64,000 nucleotides of DNA from positions 434,001 through 498,000 of the forward strand of contig CBDAQA010000003.1 in NCBI GenBank assembly GCA_965198865.1, written 5' to 3'. Source of the stretch: CBDAQA01 sp965198865 (GTDB lineage: Bacteria > Planctomycetota > Phycisphaerae > Tepidisphaerales > Tepidisphaeraceae). The notes under the pieces are model-generated. The model made no database searches, was not told the DNA's origin, and saw only the letters and a program-made list of their open reading frames with translations. Position numbers and translations under genes: made by a program. Below are positions 16,944 to 24,932 of the stretch, piece by piece. Each line of letters starts with the position of its first letter. The first letter of the stretch is position 1.

Positions 16944-19544
16944 TCAGCGGTCGGCGGCCGGCATCGTCGCCGCCCGCGCCCGGCAGGCGGCCAACAGGGC
17001 GGTGGCCGCCGGCTGTTCGGGCCGAAGTTGCAGGACCACGTGCGCCTCCTGCATCGCCTCGGTTAGACGTCCCAGGTCGGCCAGGCACTGGGCACGCCGC
17101 ATTCGCCAGTCGACGTTGCCGTACTCGAGGAGCAACGCGCGGCGGTACAGGTCGGCGGCGTCCGCCAGGCGACCCTCGCGCTCCGCAGTGTCGGCCAGCG
17201 TCGCTAGCGTCGGTGCCGGCACGTCCGCCCGGGCCGCCTCGGCGGCCAGAAGGGCGGCCGACTCGCGCCGGCACCGGTCCGCCCACTCGGGGAATTTCGG
17301 GGTGCCCGCCACCATCCGGTCCCCCAGATACAGAAGGTCACCTCGGTTGCCCTTCACAATGTCGTACGCCACTTCCGGGTGGCCGGCCAGGATGCAGGCG
17401 TCGGCGTAGTCGTGGACCGATCCGCCCAGGGCGGCGTAGTGCCGGAGGATGGCCGCCGCGTCCTCCTCCCGACCGCGCGTCAGGGCATCGGTCCCCGCGA
17501 GTAGCGTGACGCTGGTGTTGTACGGTGCCAGCCGGTAGCTGAGACGGATCTGCCGTGCGCCGAGGTCGGTTCGCCCCAGCGTGTCGCGATTGATCTGCCC
17601 GATGATGGCCAGGGGCGGGCCGTAGCTAGGGCACATGGGCCGGGCTCCCTCCATGTCGTCCACGATTTGGCGGACCGCCGGCAGGTGCTCCGGCGCGACC
17701 GTGTCGACGCCCGTCCTTGGGTCTGGCGCCGACGGGACGGCGTAGAAACGGTACAGCCCGTCCCAGTAGTGGTACTCCACGTTGCCGGGATCCCACGATA
17801 CTGCGGCGGCCGCCGGACGCAGGACCGACGCGAACTCTGCGTCGCTTCCCACCCAGCCCTTCGCCTCCATCGCGGCCGCCTGTTGCTGGACGACGAACCA
17901 GTTCGACTCGGCCGCCCGCGCCCGGTCCGCCCACAGCAAGACCCACACGGCCGCTCCGATCGAGCCGAGCGCCACGGCCGACTGGGCGATCCTGGGAAGG
18001 AGGTGCCGGCGGGGCAGGGGCGGAACTGGGTCGGGCACGCGGGTGGACCGCCGGGAGAGCGAGGCCAACAGAGCGATGTACGTCGTCGTGACCGCGGCGA
18101 CGGCCGGGAAATGTTGCCCGAAGTCGGAGCCGCTGTGGACCAGGGCCGCGATCAGCCCGAACCCCAGCCCGAACGCGACCTGGTCGATCGGCTCGGTCGG
18201 CCGGCGGGTCGCCCGGGCGTAGGTGACGACCACCCCGGTCAGGAACAACGCTGCGAGCGCGACGCCGGCCGCCCCGGTCTCCTCCATCAACTGGGCGTAC
18301 TCGTTCTCGGCGTGCGTGGCGATCGTCGACACGTTGCGGCGGTCGTACATGCCGAACACGAACTCGTGCGTTCCCAGCCCGGTGCCGAACAGCGGGAACC
18401 GCTTGAACTCGCCGACCATGTCGCGCAGCATCTCCTGCCGGCCCCCACCGGCGGCGTTCAGGTCGTGCAACGTGGACATCCGGCTGGTGACCAGGTCGAG
18501 CCCGGCATACAGCAGCACCCCGAACACCGCCAATCCCATCCCGACGAGCACCCACGCCCGGTCGGTCCCTGCGCCGACGGCCCGACCGCGCCACGCCAGC
18601 ATCGCGCCCGACGCCGCCGTCGCCACCATGAGCGAAACGATCCCCATCCGACTTAACGACAGGATCACCGCCAGTGGCCCGGCCACGCAGAGCAACGCCC
18701 ACAGCCACACGGCTGCATGCCGCGGCTGGCGCAGCACGGCCCAGACCTCGCCGGGCGACCTGCAGTAGGCGGACAACTGCGATATCCGGTCCAGCAGTAG
18801 CGCGAGCGCCGCCCCGACCGACAGGTTCATGAACTGGCTGAACAGGTTGTGATTGCTGAACAGCCCCGAGTTGCGCTGCCACTCCTTGGCGAAGTCGAAC
18901 GGGAGCACCCACCCGCTCAGATTCTGGTACCCGGCGACGCCGGCCATGACCAACCCCATGCCGGCGATCACTGACAGCAGCCGGCGGATGCGGGCCGGCT
19001 CGCGGAACACGTCCAGCACCACTATGAACAGGGCGGACAGGGCGGCGACCAGCAATGTCTGCACGACCGTCGCGTGGGGGTAGAACGTGAGGGTGACGCG
19101 CGACAGCAGCCCGTCTGCGCCGGGGCGGTCGGCCAGCAGGTCGGCTTTGAGCTCCAGCGTGCCGGGCGAGACCGCCCGGACCCACGCGGCGGGCAGCGGG
19201 ACGGCCTGCGCAGCGCACAGCACCACAAACGTCAGCATTACCGGGTAGGCCCACGACCAGCGGTACCCGCTGGCCAGCCCGGCCCAGGCGCGGGTGGCAT
19301 GCTTCACCGCCACGGCGACCCCCGCTGCCGCCGCCAACAGCAAGAACACCTCCCGGCTCCACGCCGCCCGCACGCCGAAAGCCAGCGGCGAGAACACGAG
19401 CATCGCGTACAGGAGGGTTTCGGTGACGCCGTCGAACGACAGCGCTGCACGACCGGTGCCAGGGTTGGGCTTGACGGTGGAGCGACGGCGGACGGAACGT
19501 GTACCCCCAGTGGATGATGACGACGAGCCAGCAAAACTGGTCAT
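16944..19544 (-). CDS. O-antigen ligase/polymerase (Wzy-WaaL type) with C-terminal TPR region
   Basis: An 866-residue integral membrane protein. About 10-12 hydrophobic helices occupy residues 30-560, and the large periplasmic loop contains the O-antigen ligase core (RMGIVSLMVATAASGA, then FGTGLGTHEFVF and HAENEYAQLMEETGAAGVAL). The soluble C-terminal 250 residues are helical, with TPR-like pairs (DAADLYRRALLLEYGNVDWR, then QCLADLGRLTEAMQEAHVVL). It probably joins or polymerises lipid-linked repeat units of the exopolysaccharide. The ATG at 19544 overlaps the TGA of the upstream cpsB-like gene (ATGA), so translation is coupled. ATG 19553 is an alternative start. Confidence 0.88.
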   Translation of the reverse strand: MTSFAGSSSSSTGGTRSVRRRSTVKPNPGTGRAALSFDGVTETLLYAMLVFSPLAFGVRAAWSREVFLLLAAAAGVAVAVKHATRAWAGLASGYRWSWAYPVMLTFVVLCAAQAVPLPAAWVRAVSPGTLELKADLLADRPGADGLLSRVTLTFYPHATVVQTLLVAALSALFIVVLDVFREPARIRRLLSVIAGMGLVMAGVAGYQNLSGWVLPFDFAKEWQRNSGLFSNHNLFSQFMNLSVGAALALLLDRISQLSAYCRSPGEVWAVLRQPRHAAVWLWALLCVAGPLAVILSLSRMGIVSLMVATAASGAMLAWRGRAVGAGTDRAWVLVGMGLAVFGVLLYAGLDLVTSRMSTLHDLNAAGGGRQEMLRDMVGEFKRFPLFGTGLGTHEFVFGMYDRRNVSTIATHAENEYAQLMEETGAAGVALAALFLTGVVVTYARATRRPTEPIDQVAFGLGFGLIAALVHSGSDFGQHFPAVAAVTTTYIALLASLSRRSTRVPDPVPPLPRRHLLPRIAQSAVALGSIGAAVWVLLWADRARAAESNWFVVQQQAAAMEAKGWVGSDAEFASVLRPAAAAVSWDPGNVEYHYWDGLYRFYAVPSAPDPRTGVDTVAPEHLPAVRQIVDDMEGARPMCPSYGPPLAIIGQINRDTLGRTDLGARQIRLSYRLAPYNTSVTLLAGTDALTRGREEDAAAILRHYAALGGSVHDYADACILAGHPEVAYDIVKGNRGDLLYLGDRMVAGTPKFPEWADRCRRESAALLAAEAARADVPAPTLATLADTAEREGRLADAADLYRRALLLEYGNVDWRMRRAQCLADLGRLTEAMQEAHVVLQLRPEQPAATALLAACRARAATMPAADR

Positions 19545-20416
19545 GTGAACCATCCCCAGAAGCGGCGGCGGGGCGGCGTGGACCCCTCCCGCGGGGCCGC
19601 CCTGATCTGTCGCCGGACCGCCAGTCCGGTGCGGTCCCCCCTGAGCACCTTGAGCGGGTTCTCCACGCACAGCCGCCGGGCGATCGCGTGCCCGTACCGG
19701 CCGGCGATCGCGTCGATGGCGGCCGACATCGACGGGGGGCGGTGGGTCACGTCGTGCGCGTCGGTCGCGACGATCGCCACCAACCCCTGCTCGATCATGT
19801 TCCACCCGGCCCGCTCGGCGTGCGGGCCAAACTGGCCCAGCAGGCTGCCGGCCGTCACCTGCATCACCATGCCGTCCGCCAGCCACGGCAGGACGGGGTC
19901 CAACTTTCGCACCAGCGCCGCGTTCCGCTCCGGGTGCGACAGCACCGGCGTGATGCCCGACGCCATCAGGTCGGTGACCAGCCGGGAAAGGTCGATCAGC
20001 GACTCGTGCGGAAGTTCGAGCAGTATGAACGCGCGGCCGTCGCCCAGCGAGAGCACCTGACCCGCGGCCAGCCCGTCCAGCAACCCGGCATCGACGCGGA
20101 CGTCACCCCCGGGCAACACGCGGAGCGGGACGCCCTCGGCCGACAGCGCCGCCGTCAGTTCCGCCACGGCCGCCCGGATGGAGTCGCCGCCGTTGGTCAT
20201 CTCGTAGGTGCCGAGTTGGTGTGGCGTGGCGATGACGGTGGTGATCCCGTCGGCCACTAATAGCCGGCAGAGGGCAAGTGCTTCAGCTAGGGTCGGTGGA
20301 CCGTCATCCAGCCCCGGCAGGCAATGGCAGTGGATGTCGACCGACTCGTCGACCGCGAACCGAGCGAGCCGGTCGGCCTGCGGTCCGGTCGAACTCGGCG
20401 GGGGGGCGGAAGCCAT
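19541..20416 (-). CDS. cpsB: CpsB/CapC-type tyrosine phosphatase (PHP fold)
   Basis: A 291-residue manganese-dependent PHP-fold phosphoesterase that dephosphorylates bacterial tyrosine kinases of capsule loci. The metal motif is DIHCHCLPGLDDGPPTLAEA near residue 28. Further ligands are in IATPHQLGTY, ITPVLSHPERN and VAIVATDAHDVTHRPP. It follows the Wzc-type kinase gene by 93 bases and overlaps the O-antigen ligase gene, so kinase, phosphatase and polymerase form one transcription unit. The likely substrate is the tyrosine-rich tail of that kinase. Confidence 0.93.
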   Translation of the reverse strand: MASAPPPSSTGPQADRLARFAVDESVDIHCHCLPGLDDGPPTLAEALALCRLLVADGITTVIATPHQLGTYEMTNGGDSIRAAVAELTAALSAEGVPLRVLPGGDVRVDAGLLDGLAAGQVLSLGDGRAFILLELPHESLIDLSRLVTDLMASGITPVLSHPERNAALVRKLDPVLPWLADGMVMQVTAGSLLGQFGPHAERAGWNMIEQGLVAIVATDAHDVTHRPPSMSAAIDAIAGRYGHAIARRLCVENPLKVLRGDRTGLAVRRQIRAAPREGSTPPRRRFWGWFT

Positions 20417-20509
20417 GCGAGACGAGGTTTATCCGTTCCGTTCAAACGGCGAAGTCGGGTCGGCACGACGTGCCGGCCCGGCCTCGCGGATGACGACGTT
20501 CGTGGCGGT

Positions 20510-22774
20510 TCACTCGATCGTCGTGACGACCGGCACCGACTTGCCATTCGTCCCGTGGCCACCCGCGCCGTTGAGCTCCGGCTTCGCTGGAGCAGCGGGG
20601 GCGTACCCGTACCGGCCGTAGCCGTAGTATGTGTATCCGTACCCATCCTTCTGACGCGCAAAGTCGTTCACGACCACGCCCAGCAGGTTCGCGCCGACCG
20701 ACGCCAAGGCGTTCCACGCCAGCGATGCGCCTCGGCGGGTCGAACGCTCGGAACGCAGCACCAGCACCGAGGCGTCGCACGACGCGGCCAGCACGCGCGC
20801 GTCGCTGACCAGCGTGACCGGCGGGCTGTCGATCAGCACCTGGTCGTACTTCCGCGACGCCTCGCCGAGCAGGTCGAGCAGCGCCTGGCTGTCCAGCAGT
20901 TCGGCCGGGTTGTGCGGCAGCGGGCCGCACTGCAGCAGGTCGAGCCGGTCGATCTCCGTTGGCCGGACGGCCTCGGCGAACGTCGTCTTGCCCGTGAGGA
21001 TGCCGGTCAGTCCCTGCGTCTCCTCGATGGTGAACGTCTTGTGCTGGACCGGACGCCGGCAGTCGGCGTCGATCAGCAGGACGCGCCTGCCGGCCTGGGC
21101 GACGGCGATCGCCAGGTTGCTGATGCACGTGCTCTTGCCGTCGCCGGGCGTGGGGCTGGTGATGAGGATCGTCTTGACCGCCCGCTCCTCGCCGCCGAAG
21201 TAGATCGCCGTGCGGATGGTGCGGAACGCCTCGGCGACGCCCGACCGGGGCCGCAGCTGGATCTCCCGACCCGCCTCGGCGGGCAGCACCCGGCGGACGA
21301 TGCGCGGGACCACGCCGAGGATCGTCGCGTCGAGCAGCGACACGATCTCCTCGATCGACCGCAGCCGCTGGTCGAGCTTGTCGAACAGCATCGCGATGCC
21401 GATGCCCGCGAGGAGGCCGCCGACGGTGGCCATACCGAGAACCTTCGACGGCAGGGGACGAACGGGCTCGGTGCTCGCCTTGCCGGTCTCAAGGATCGAG
21501 ATCGTCGTCGGCCCGGTGGTGTCGAGCAACCCTTGGAGCGTCTTGATCCGGTCGTACAGCAGGTCCATCCCCTTCTCGTTCCGCTTCACCTCGCCATCGA
21601 GCTGGGCGTACTCGACCTCCTTGGCGCTGAGCCCCTGGGTGATCGACCGCTCGGTCGCGATGGCCGTCTGGATCTGCTTCACATGGGCGTCGGCCTGTGC
21701 CGCCGCCGACTTGAAGGTCGCCAGGCAGCTTGCCGCGGCCTGCCTCGTGGATTGGGCGACGTCGTTTTGAGCCCGGTCGAGCGCCGCCTGCGTCCGGCGG
21801 ACCTGCTCCGATGCCGGACCCCAGATGTCCCGCAACTCGTCGAGGTGCATCTTCAACTGCTGCGCCATCATCGACAGCTGCGGCAGCGAGGAGGCGGGCA
21901 GCTGGTCCGTGAGCTTGTACTCGTCGATCAGCGACCGCAGGGTCGCCAGGTCGTTCGGGTCTGCCGCCATCGCCTGAGCCAGCCCCGCCCGGAGGTCGTC
22001 GTCGCGAAACTCGGCCTCGTTGAGCGAGTTGCTCAGCCGGATCAGCTGGTCGGCCATCATGCCGCCGCCGGTGGACGTGCGGATGTTGAGGTCGGGGTTG
22101 TCCTTGACCATCTGCAGCATCCGCTGCTGGTCGCGGTCGTGCTCCTCGTGCCGGGTCTCATACTCCTTCTGCAAGATCGCGGCGACCTGGGCGGCGTTCG
22201 ACTTGTGCTGCGAGCCTTGATAGTCGACGTACGCCTGCACGACCCCGTTGACCACGGTAGCCGCATCCTGGGGATTCGGCGATTCCATCGTGACGATGAT
22301 CAGGTCACCCTGCTTGGCGGGGACGGCCGAGATGACCGACTTCAGGTAACCGACGGGGTTCTCCATCCCGCGTAGGATCTTAGCATCCCCGACGCCGGGC
22401 ACGTCCACGGCCTGCTTCAGGATCGCGGTCGAGGTGATCAGCTGGCACTGTGTGAACAGGTAGGTGGCCGAGTTGAGCGCCTGCGTGAACTCGCTGTTGT
22501 TGCTGATCTGCGTCGATGATGCCTGCTGAACGTAGACGACCGAGGAACTGCTGTAGACCTTCGCGGCCTGCAGCAGGTACGCGGCACCGCACGCCAGGGC
22601 GATCACGGTGAACGCGAGCACCACGCCCTTCCGCCGCCAGATGGCGTGGAACACGTTCACCCCCGACCCCTCGGTCGACCCGCCACCCACCGGCCCGCCG
22701 CCGTAGGCGTCGATCTCGCGGGTGGGGCGGCCGGCCACCGGCAACCGTGTCGGAATTCGCTTCTCGTCTTGCAT
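20510..22774 (-). CDS. Wzc-type polysaccharide co-polymerase and BY-kinase
   Basis: A 754-residue inner-membrane protein that controls polymer length and export. A Wzz domain spans two membrane helices (about residues 50-70 and 446-464) around a long coiled-coil periplasmic part. The cytoplasmic ATPase domain has Walker A SPTPGDGKST (540-549), Walker A' LLIDADCRRP (about 566-575) and Walker B LIDSPP (about 647-652). The tail is rich in tyrosines (DGYGYTYYGYGRYGY, 710-724), the usual autophosphorylation cluster. The ATG at 22774 follows GGAGAAGAG. Kinase and membrane domain are fused as in proteobacteria, but the partner phosphatase downstream is the PHP type known best from Firmicutes. Confidence 0.93.
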   Translation of the reverse strand: MQDEKRIPTRLPVAGRPTREIDAYGGGPVGGGSTEGSGVNVFHAIWRRKGVVLAFTVIALACGAAYLLQAAKVYSSSSVVYVQQASSTQISNNSEFTQALNSATYLFTQCQLITSTAILKQAVDVPGVGDAKILRGMENPVGYLKSVISAVPAKQGDLIIVTMESPNPQDAATVVNGVVQAYVDYQGSQHKSNAAQVAAILQKEYETRHEEHDRDQQRMLQMVKDNPDLNIRTSTGGGMMADQLIRLSNSLNEAEFRDDDLRAGLAQAMAADPNDLATLRSLIDEYKLTDQLPASSLPQLSMMAQQLKMHLDELRDIWGPASEQVRRTQAALDRAQNDVAQSTRQAAASCLATFKSAAAQADAHVKQIQTAIATERSITQGLSAKEVEYAQLDGEVKRNEKGMDLLYDRIKTLQGLLDTTGPTTISILETGKASTEPVRPLPSKVLGMATVGGLLAGIGIAMLFDKLDQRLRSIEEIVSLLDATILGVVPRIVRRVLPAEAGREIQLRPRSGVAEAFRTIRTAIYFGGEERAVKTILITSPTPGDGKSTCISNLAIAVAQAGRRVLLIDADCRRPVQHKTFTIEETQGLTGILTGKTTFAEAVRPTEIDRLDLLQCGPLPHNPAELLDSQALLDLLGEASRKYDQVLIDSPPVTLVSDARVLAASCDASVLVLRSERSTRRGASLAWNALASVGANLLGVVVNDFARQKDGYGYTYYGYGRYGYAPAAPAKPELNGAGGHGTNGKSVPVVTTIE

Positions 22775-23095
22775 CGATCTCTTCTCCAGGAGCAGATGCC
22801 CCTCGTACGCGGGCCACCAGGGTTCGGTTCGCCCTTGTCCGGTTCGCTCGTTACGGCGGGCGGAATACGAGGTTCTGCTCCAGTGTGCCGCACGACAGCA
22901 GCTTTGGCCAGCCACTCGCACGACGCAAATCGACCGCGAACAAGTCGCTTGGCGCTGCGCCGCGACGCTCGGCCACCCATGCGGCCGGCGTCAGTCTGGA
23001 GTGGTCAACCCGCGCGCCACTCACTGCCGGCTGGCACCGGTCGCCCAGCCACTCCGAACAGGCCTTGAGCCCCCGGAACCGGCGAGTCAAATGAA
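22775..23095. other. Intergenic region upstream of the Wzc-type gene, no gene seen
   Basis: About 320 bases between the kinase start and the terminator at 23096. No open frame here has convincing coding character. Because the terminator would end the upstream transcript, the kinase operon probably has its own promoter here, but I could not locate a clear one. Confidence 0.4.
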
Positions 23096-23127
23096 GCGGG
23101 CTCGTGGTCCGAGGACCGCGAGCCCGC
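23096..23127 (-). terminator. Hairpin terminator after the small secreted peptide gene
   Basis: Arms 23096-23110 and 23113-23127 (GCGGGCTCGTGGTCC and its partner) give a 15-bp stem with one wobble pair. Read on the minus strand it is followed by a moderately T-rich TTCATTTGACT. It lies 53 bases after the stop of the peptide gene. Confidence 0.7.
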
Positions 23128-23179
23128 CATTAAGTGTCATCCACGACCACGGCCCACTGCCAGGATCGAACCGAAGCAA

Positions 23180-23308
23180 TCACGGGGTCGAGGCCTTCGT
23201 CACAACCGGCGGGGTAGTGACCTTGCCGGCCCGGGCCGGCTTCGAGGACAGCAGGATCGCCGTAACGGCGACAGCCGCCAGAGTTGCGATGCGGAGAGCC
23301 TTCTTCAT
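23180..23308 (-). CDS. Small secreted peptide, 42 residues
   Basis: A short gene read MKKALRIATLAAVAVTAILL followed by SSKPARA, a near-ideal Sec signal peptide with an A-R-A cleavage site. The mature peptide would be only about 15 residues (GKVTTPPVVTKASTP), rich in Thr, Pro and Val. GGAG sits 6 bases before the ATG, and a strong terminator follows the stop, so it looks like a self-contained transcription unit. It lies between the exopolysaccharide operon and a PEP-CTERM gene, and could be a structural or signalling peptide of the matrix. No family is recognised. The alternative is chance, but signal, ribosome site and terminator together make that unlikely. Confidence 0.65.
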   Translation of the reverse strand: MKKALRIATLAAVAVTAILLSSKPARAGKVTTPPVVTKASTP

Positions 23309-23368
23309 GTTATTCTCCAAAAGCGTACATTTGATCGGAAGTGCCACGACGGCACCTTAAGCAGATGT

Positions 23369-24196
23369 TCAGCGAGCCGTGCGACGGCGACGGCGGAGGC
23401 CAGCTGCGGCTAATCCACCGACCACCAGCGAGGCAGTCGTCGGCTCCGGAACGGACGTGACCGAGAAGTTATCGAACGTGCCGGTACCCGAGGCACCCGG
23501 CGTCGAGTCGAAGGTGGCACCTGCAATACCCACGCCACCGAAACCCAAAGCGGCGTCGAAAGATCCGGTGTATACCCCGGCAGTGCCATCGACGGCGACC
23601 GAGTAGCCGCCGGTGGTGTAGTTCAGGGTTGTGGCAAACGTGTGCGTCCCGGCGTATTGCCCAGCTGCGCCCGGGTTGCTGACGCCGGACGAGCTGGCGA
23701 GGTCGATCGTGTTGTCACCCAACTCGAACAAGCTGAAGATTGAATTCTCAGTTCCCGAACCCGAGGAACCAAACACCTCATAGCCGAAGCCGGGGAAGGT
23801 GCCAGCGGCGGCGGTGATCGATAGGTCGGTCGAGACTGTAATGATGTTCTGCCCGCTGCTGTTCGGGGTGACCGAGCCGAGCGGGATGCCGGGATAATAG
23901 ACCGCAATGTCACCGCCGCCAGCGCTGTTGTTGCTGCTGAGGTTGGTGGCGGTGATCACTGCCGTGCCGTTGCTCACGGCCGCCGACAGGCTGGTCGGGG
24001 TCGGGGTGGGCGTGGAAGCAAAAGTCCGCGGCGGCGTCCCACCAGTCTGCCCGACCAGTTGTCCGTTGGTGAACCCTTCAGTCGTCCCAAACCCTGTGCT
24101 GTAAATTGTCGCCGCGTGGGCTGTCTGACCTGACAAAACCGCGGCCACAAGGCCGCAACCCGCCAAAACACCCGTCCGAAGCTTCTTGATCGCCAT
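23369..24196 (-). CDS. PEP-CTERM sorting domain protein
   Basis: A 275-residue exported surface protein. The signal peptide (MAIKKLRTGVLAGCGLVAAV...AHA) is followed by a Gly/Ser/Thr-rich beta-type domain, and the C-terminus is a PEP-CTERM anchor: VPEPTTASLVVGGLAAAG then a basic LRRRRRTAR. Such proteins are processed by exosortase and usually belong to exopolysaccharide matrices, which fits the neighbouring polysaccharide genes. The ATG at 24194-24196 has GGGAG upstream. No exosortase gene is in this window. Confidence 0.9.
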   Translation of the reverse strand: MAIKKLRTGVLAGCGLVAAVLSGQTAHAATIYSTGFGTTEGFTNGQLVGQTGGTPPRTFASTPTPTPTSLSAAVSNGTAVITATNLSSNNSAGGGDIAVYYPGIPLGSVTPNSSGQNIITVSTDLSITAAAGTFPGFGYEVFGSSGSGTENSIFSLFELGDNTIDLASSSGVSNPGAAGQYAGTHTFATTLNYTTGGYSVAVDGTAGVYTGSFDAALGFGGVGIAGATFDSTPGASGTGTFDNFSVTSVPEPTTASLVVGGLAAAGLRRRRRTAR

Positions 24197-24306
24197 AAAT
24201 CTCCCGTCCACAAACTGAGCCTCCCCAGGAAACCGCCTGGGGTTGCGGTCCGTACACGTCCTGTTTCGCGACACGATGCGAACCGACCTACGAGGCTTCG
24301 GTTGAC

Positions 24307-24333
24307 TGGATCAGGACGGATTGCACTGATCCA
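24307..24333. promoter_or_regulatory. Dyad-symmetric site, possible operator
   Basis: TGGATCAG at 24307-24314 is perfectly inverted as CTGATCCA at 24326-24333 with an 11-base spacer, which puts the half-sites about two helical turns apart centre to centre. It lies about 110 bases upstream of the PEP-CTERM start. The function is inferred from symmetry only. Confidence 0.4.
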
Positions 24334-24736
24334 CCGGATGGGCCTCTGCACCCTTGACGATTACTGAGTACTCGATATGCGGCGGCGGATCAAGCCAAAA
24401 TGAACAAAAATCGCCTGACGCGTCCTAGGCCCCCTGCCCCAGATCGCCCAAACCGCGTTTCCGTCAACACCGTTGCCGTCGCTTCCGGTTGAGGTCGTTT
24501 ATCGGGCGTCGTGCGGGTGTGGAGTTGGACCCTTGCGTGTTGGACAGCCGGTTGCCAGCGTCAGTACCGGCAGCCGTGAGGGCAGCAAATTGCCAGATTT
24601 GGGTTGCCCGGGGCCAGTGGGCCTAGTAGGGTACCCACGGGTGAGACGACCTGCCTTTGCGAAGAGTCGGGAACGGCGGCTGTCCCCACGCGGGATGGCG
24701 ACCGATGGGTGCCCGGCAGTCAGAATTTTTAACCGG

Positions 24737-24771
24737 TGAGAACGAGTCGGCCTGCCGCCGAGTAGTTCTCA
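24737..24771. other. Inverted repeat TGAGAAC/GTTCTCA upstream of the wecA-like gene
   Basis: TGAGAAC (24737-24743) and GTTCTCA (24765-24771) enclose a second possible GGC/GCC pairing. It follows a short T-run (AATTTTT at 24724-24730). It could be an operator or an RNA hairpin in the 5' leader about 160 bases before the start. Confidence 0.35.
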
Positions 24772-24932
24772 TGGGTAGCGAACCCCCGCACTCATCGCGA
24801 TCGTGATCTCCAGTTGCTGGCAGAGGGTAACGCGGTGCGAACAGGACGCTGGTAGCGTTGGCTCGCGTCGGCGTGCGGGCAGGTGAGGGGCAGATCTCTG
24901 CACGTCGCGGGGGGAAAGTTGAGTCGAGGCTT

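Larger units (their letters stand above)
24197..24932. other. Long divergent intergenic region between PEP-CTERM and wecA-like genes
   Basis: About 735 bases with no convincing gene. It contains the dyad at 24307-24333 and the hairpin at 24737-24771 described separately. Being the only long gap between two divergent polysaccharide-matrix units, it is the likely control region of the locus. Confidence 0.5.

Noticed and set aside
22851..23090. Minus-strand frame between the Wzc-type gene and the small peptide
   Set aside because: Composition and codon use are not coding-like, and no start signal was found.
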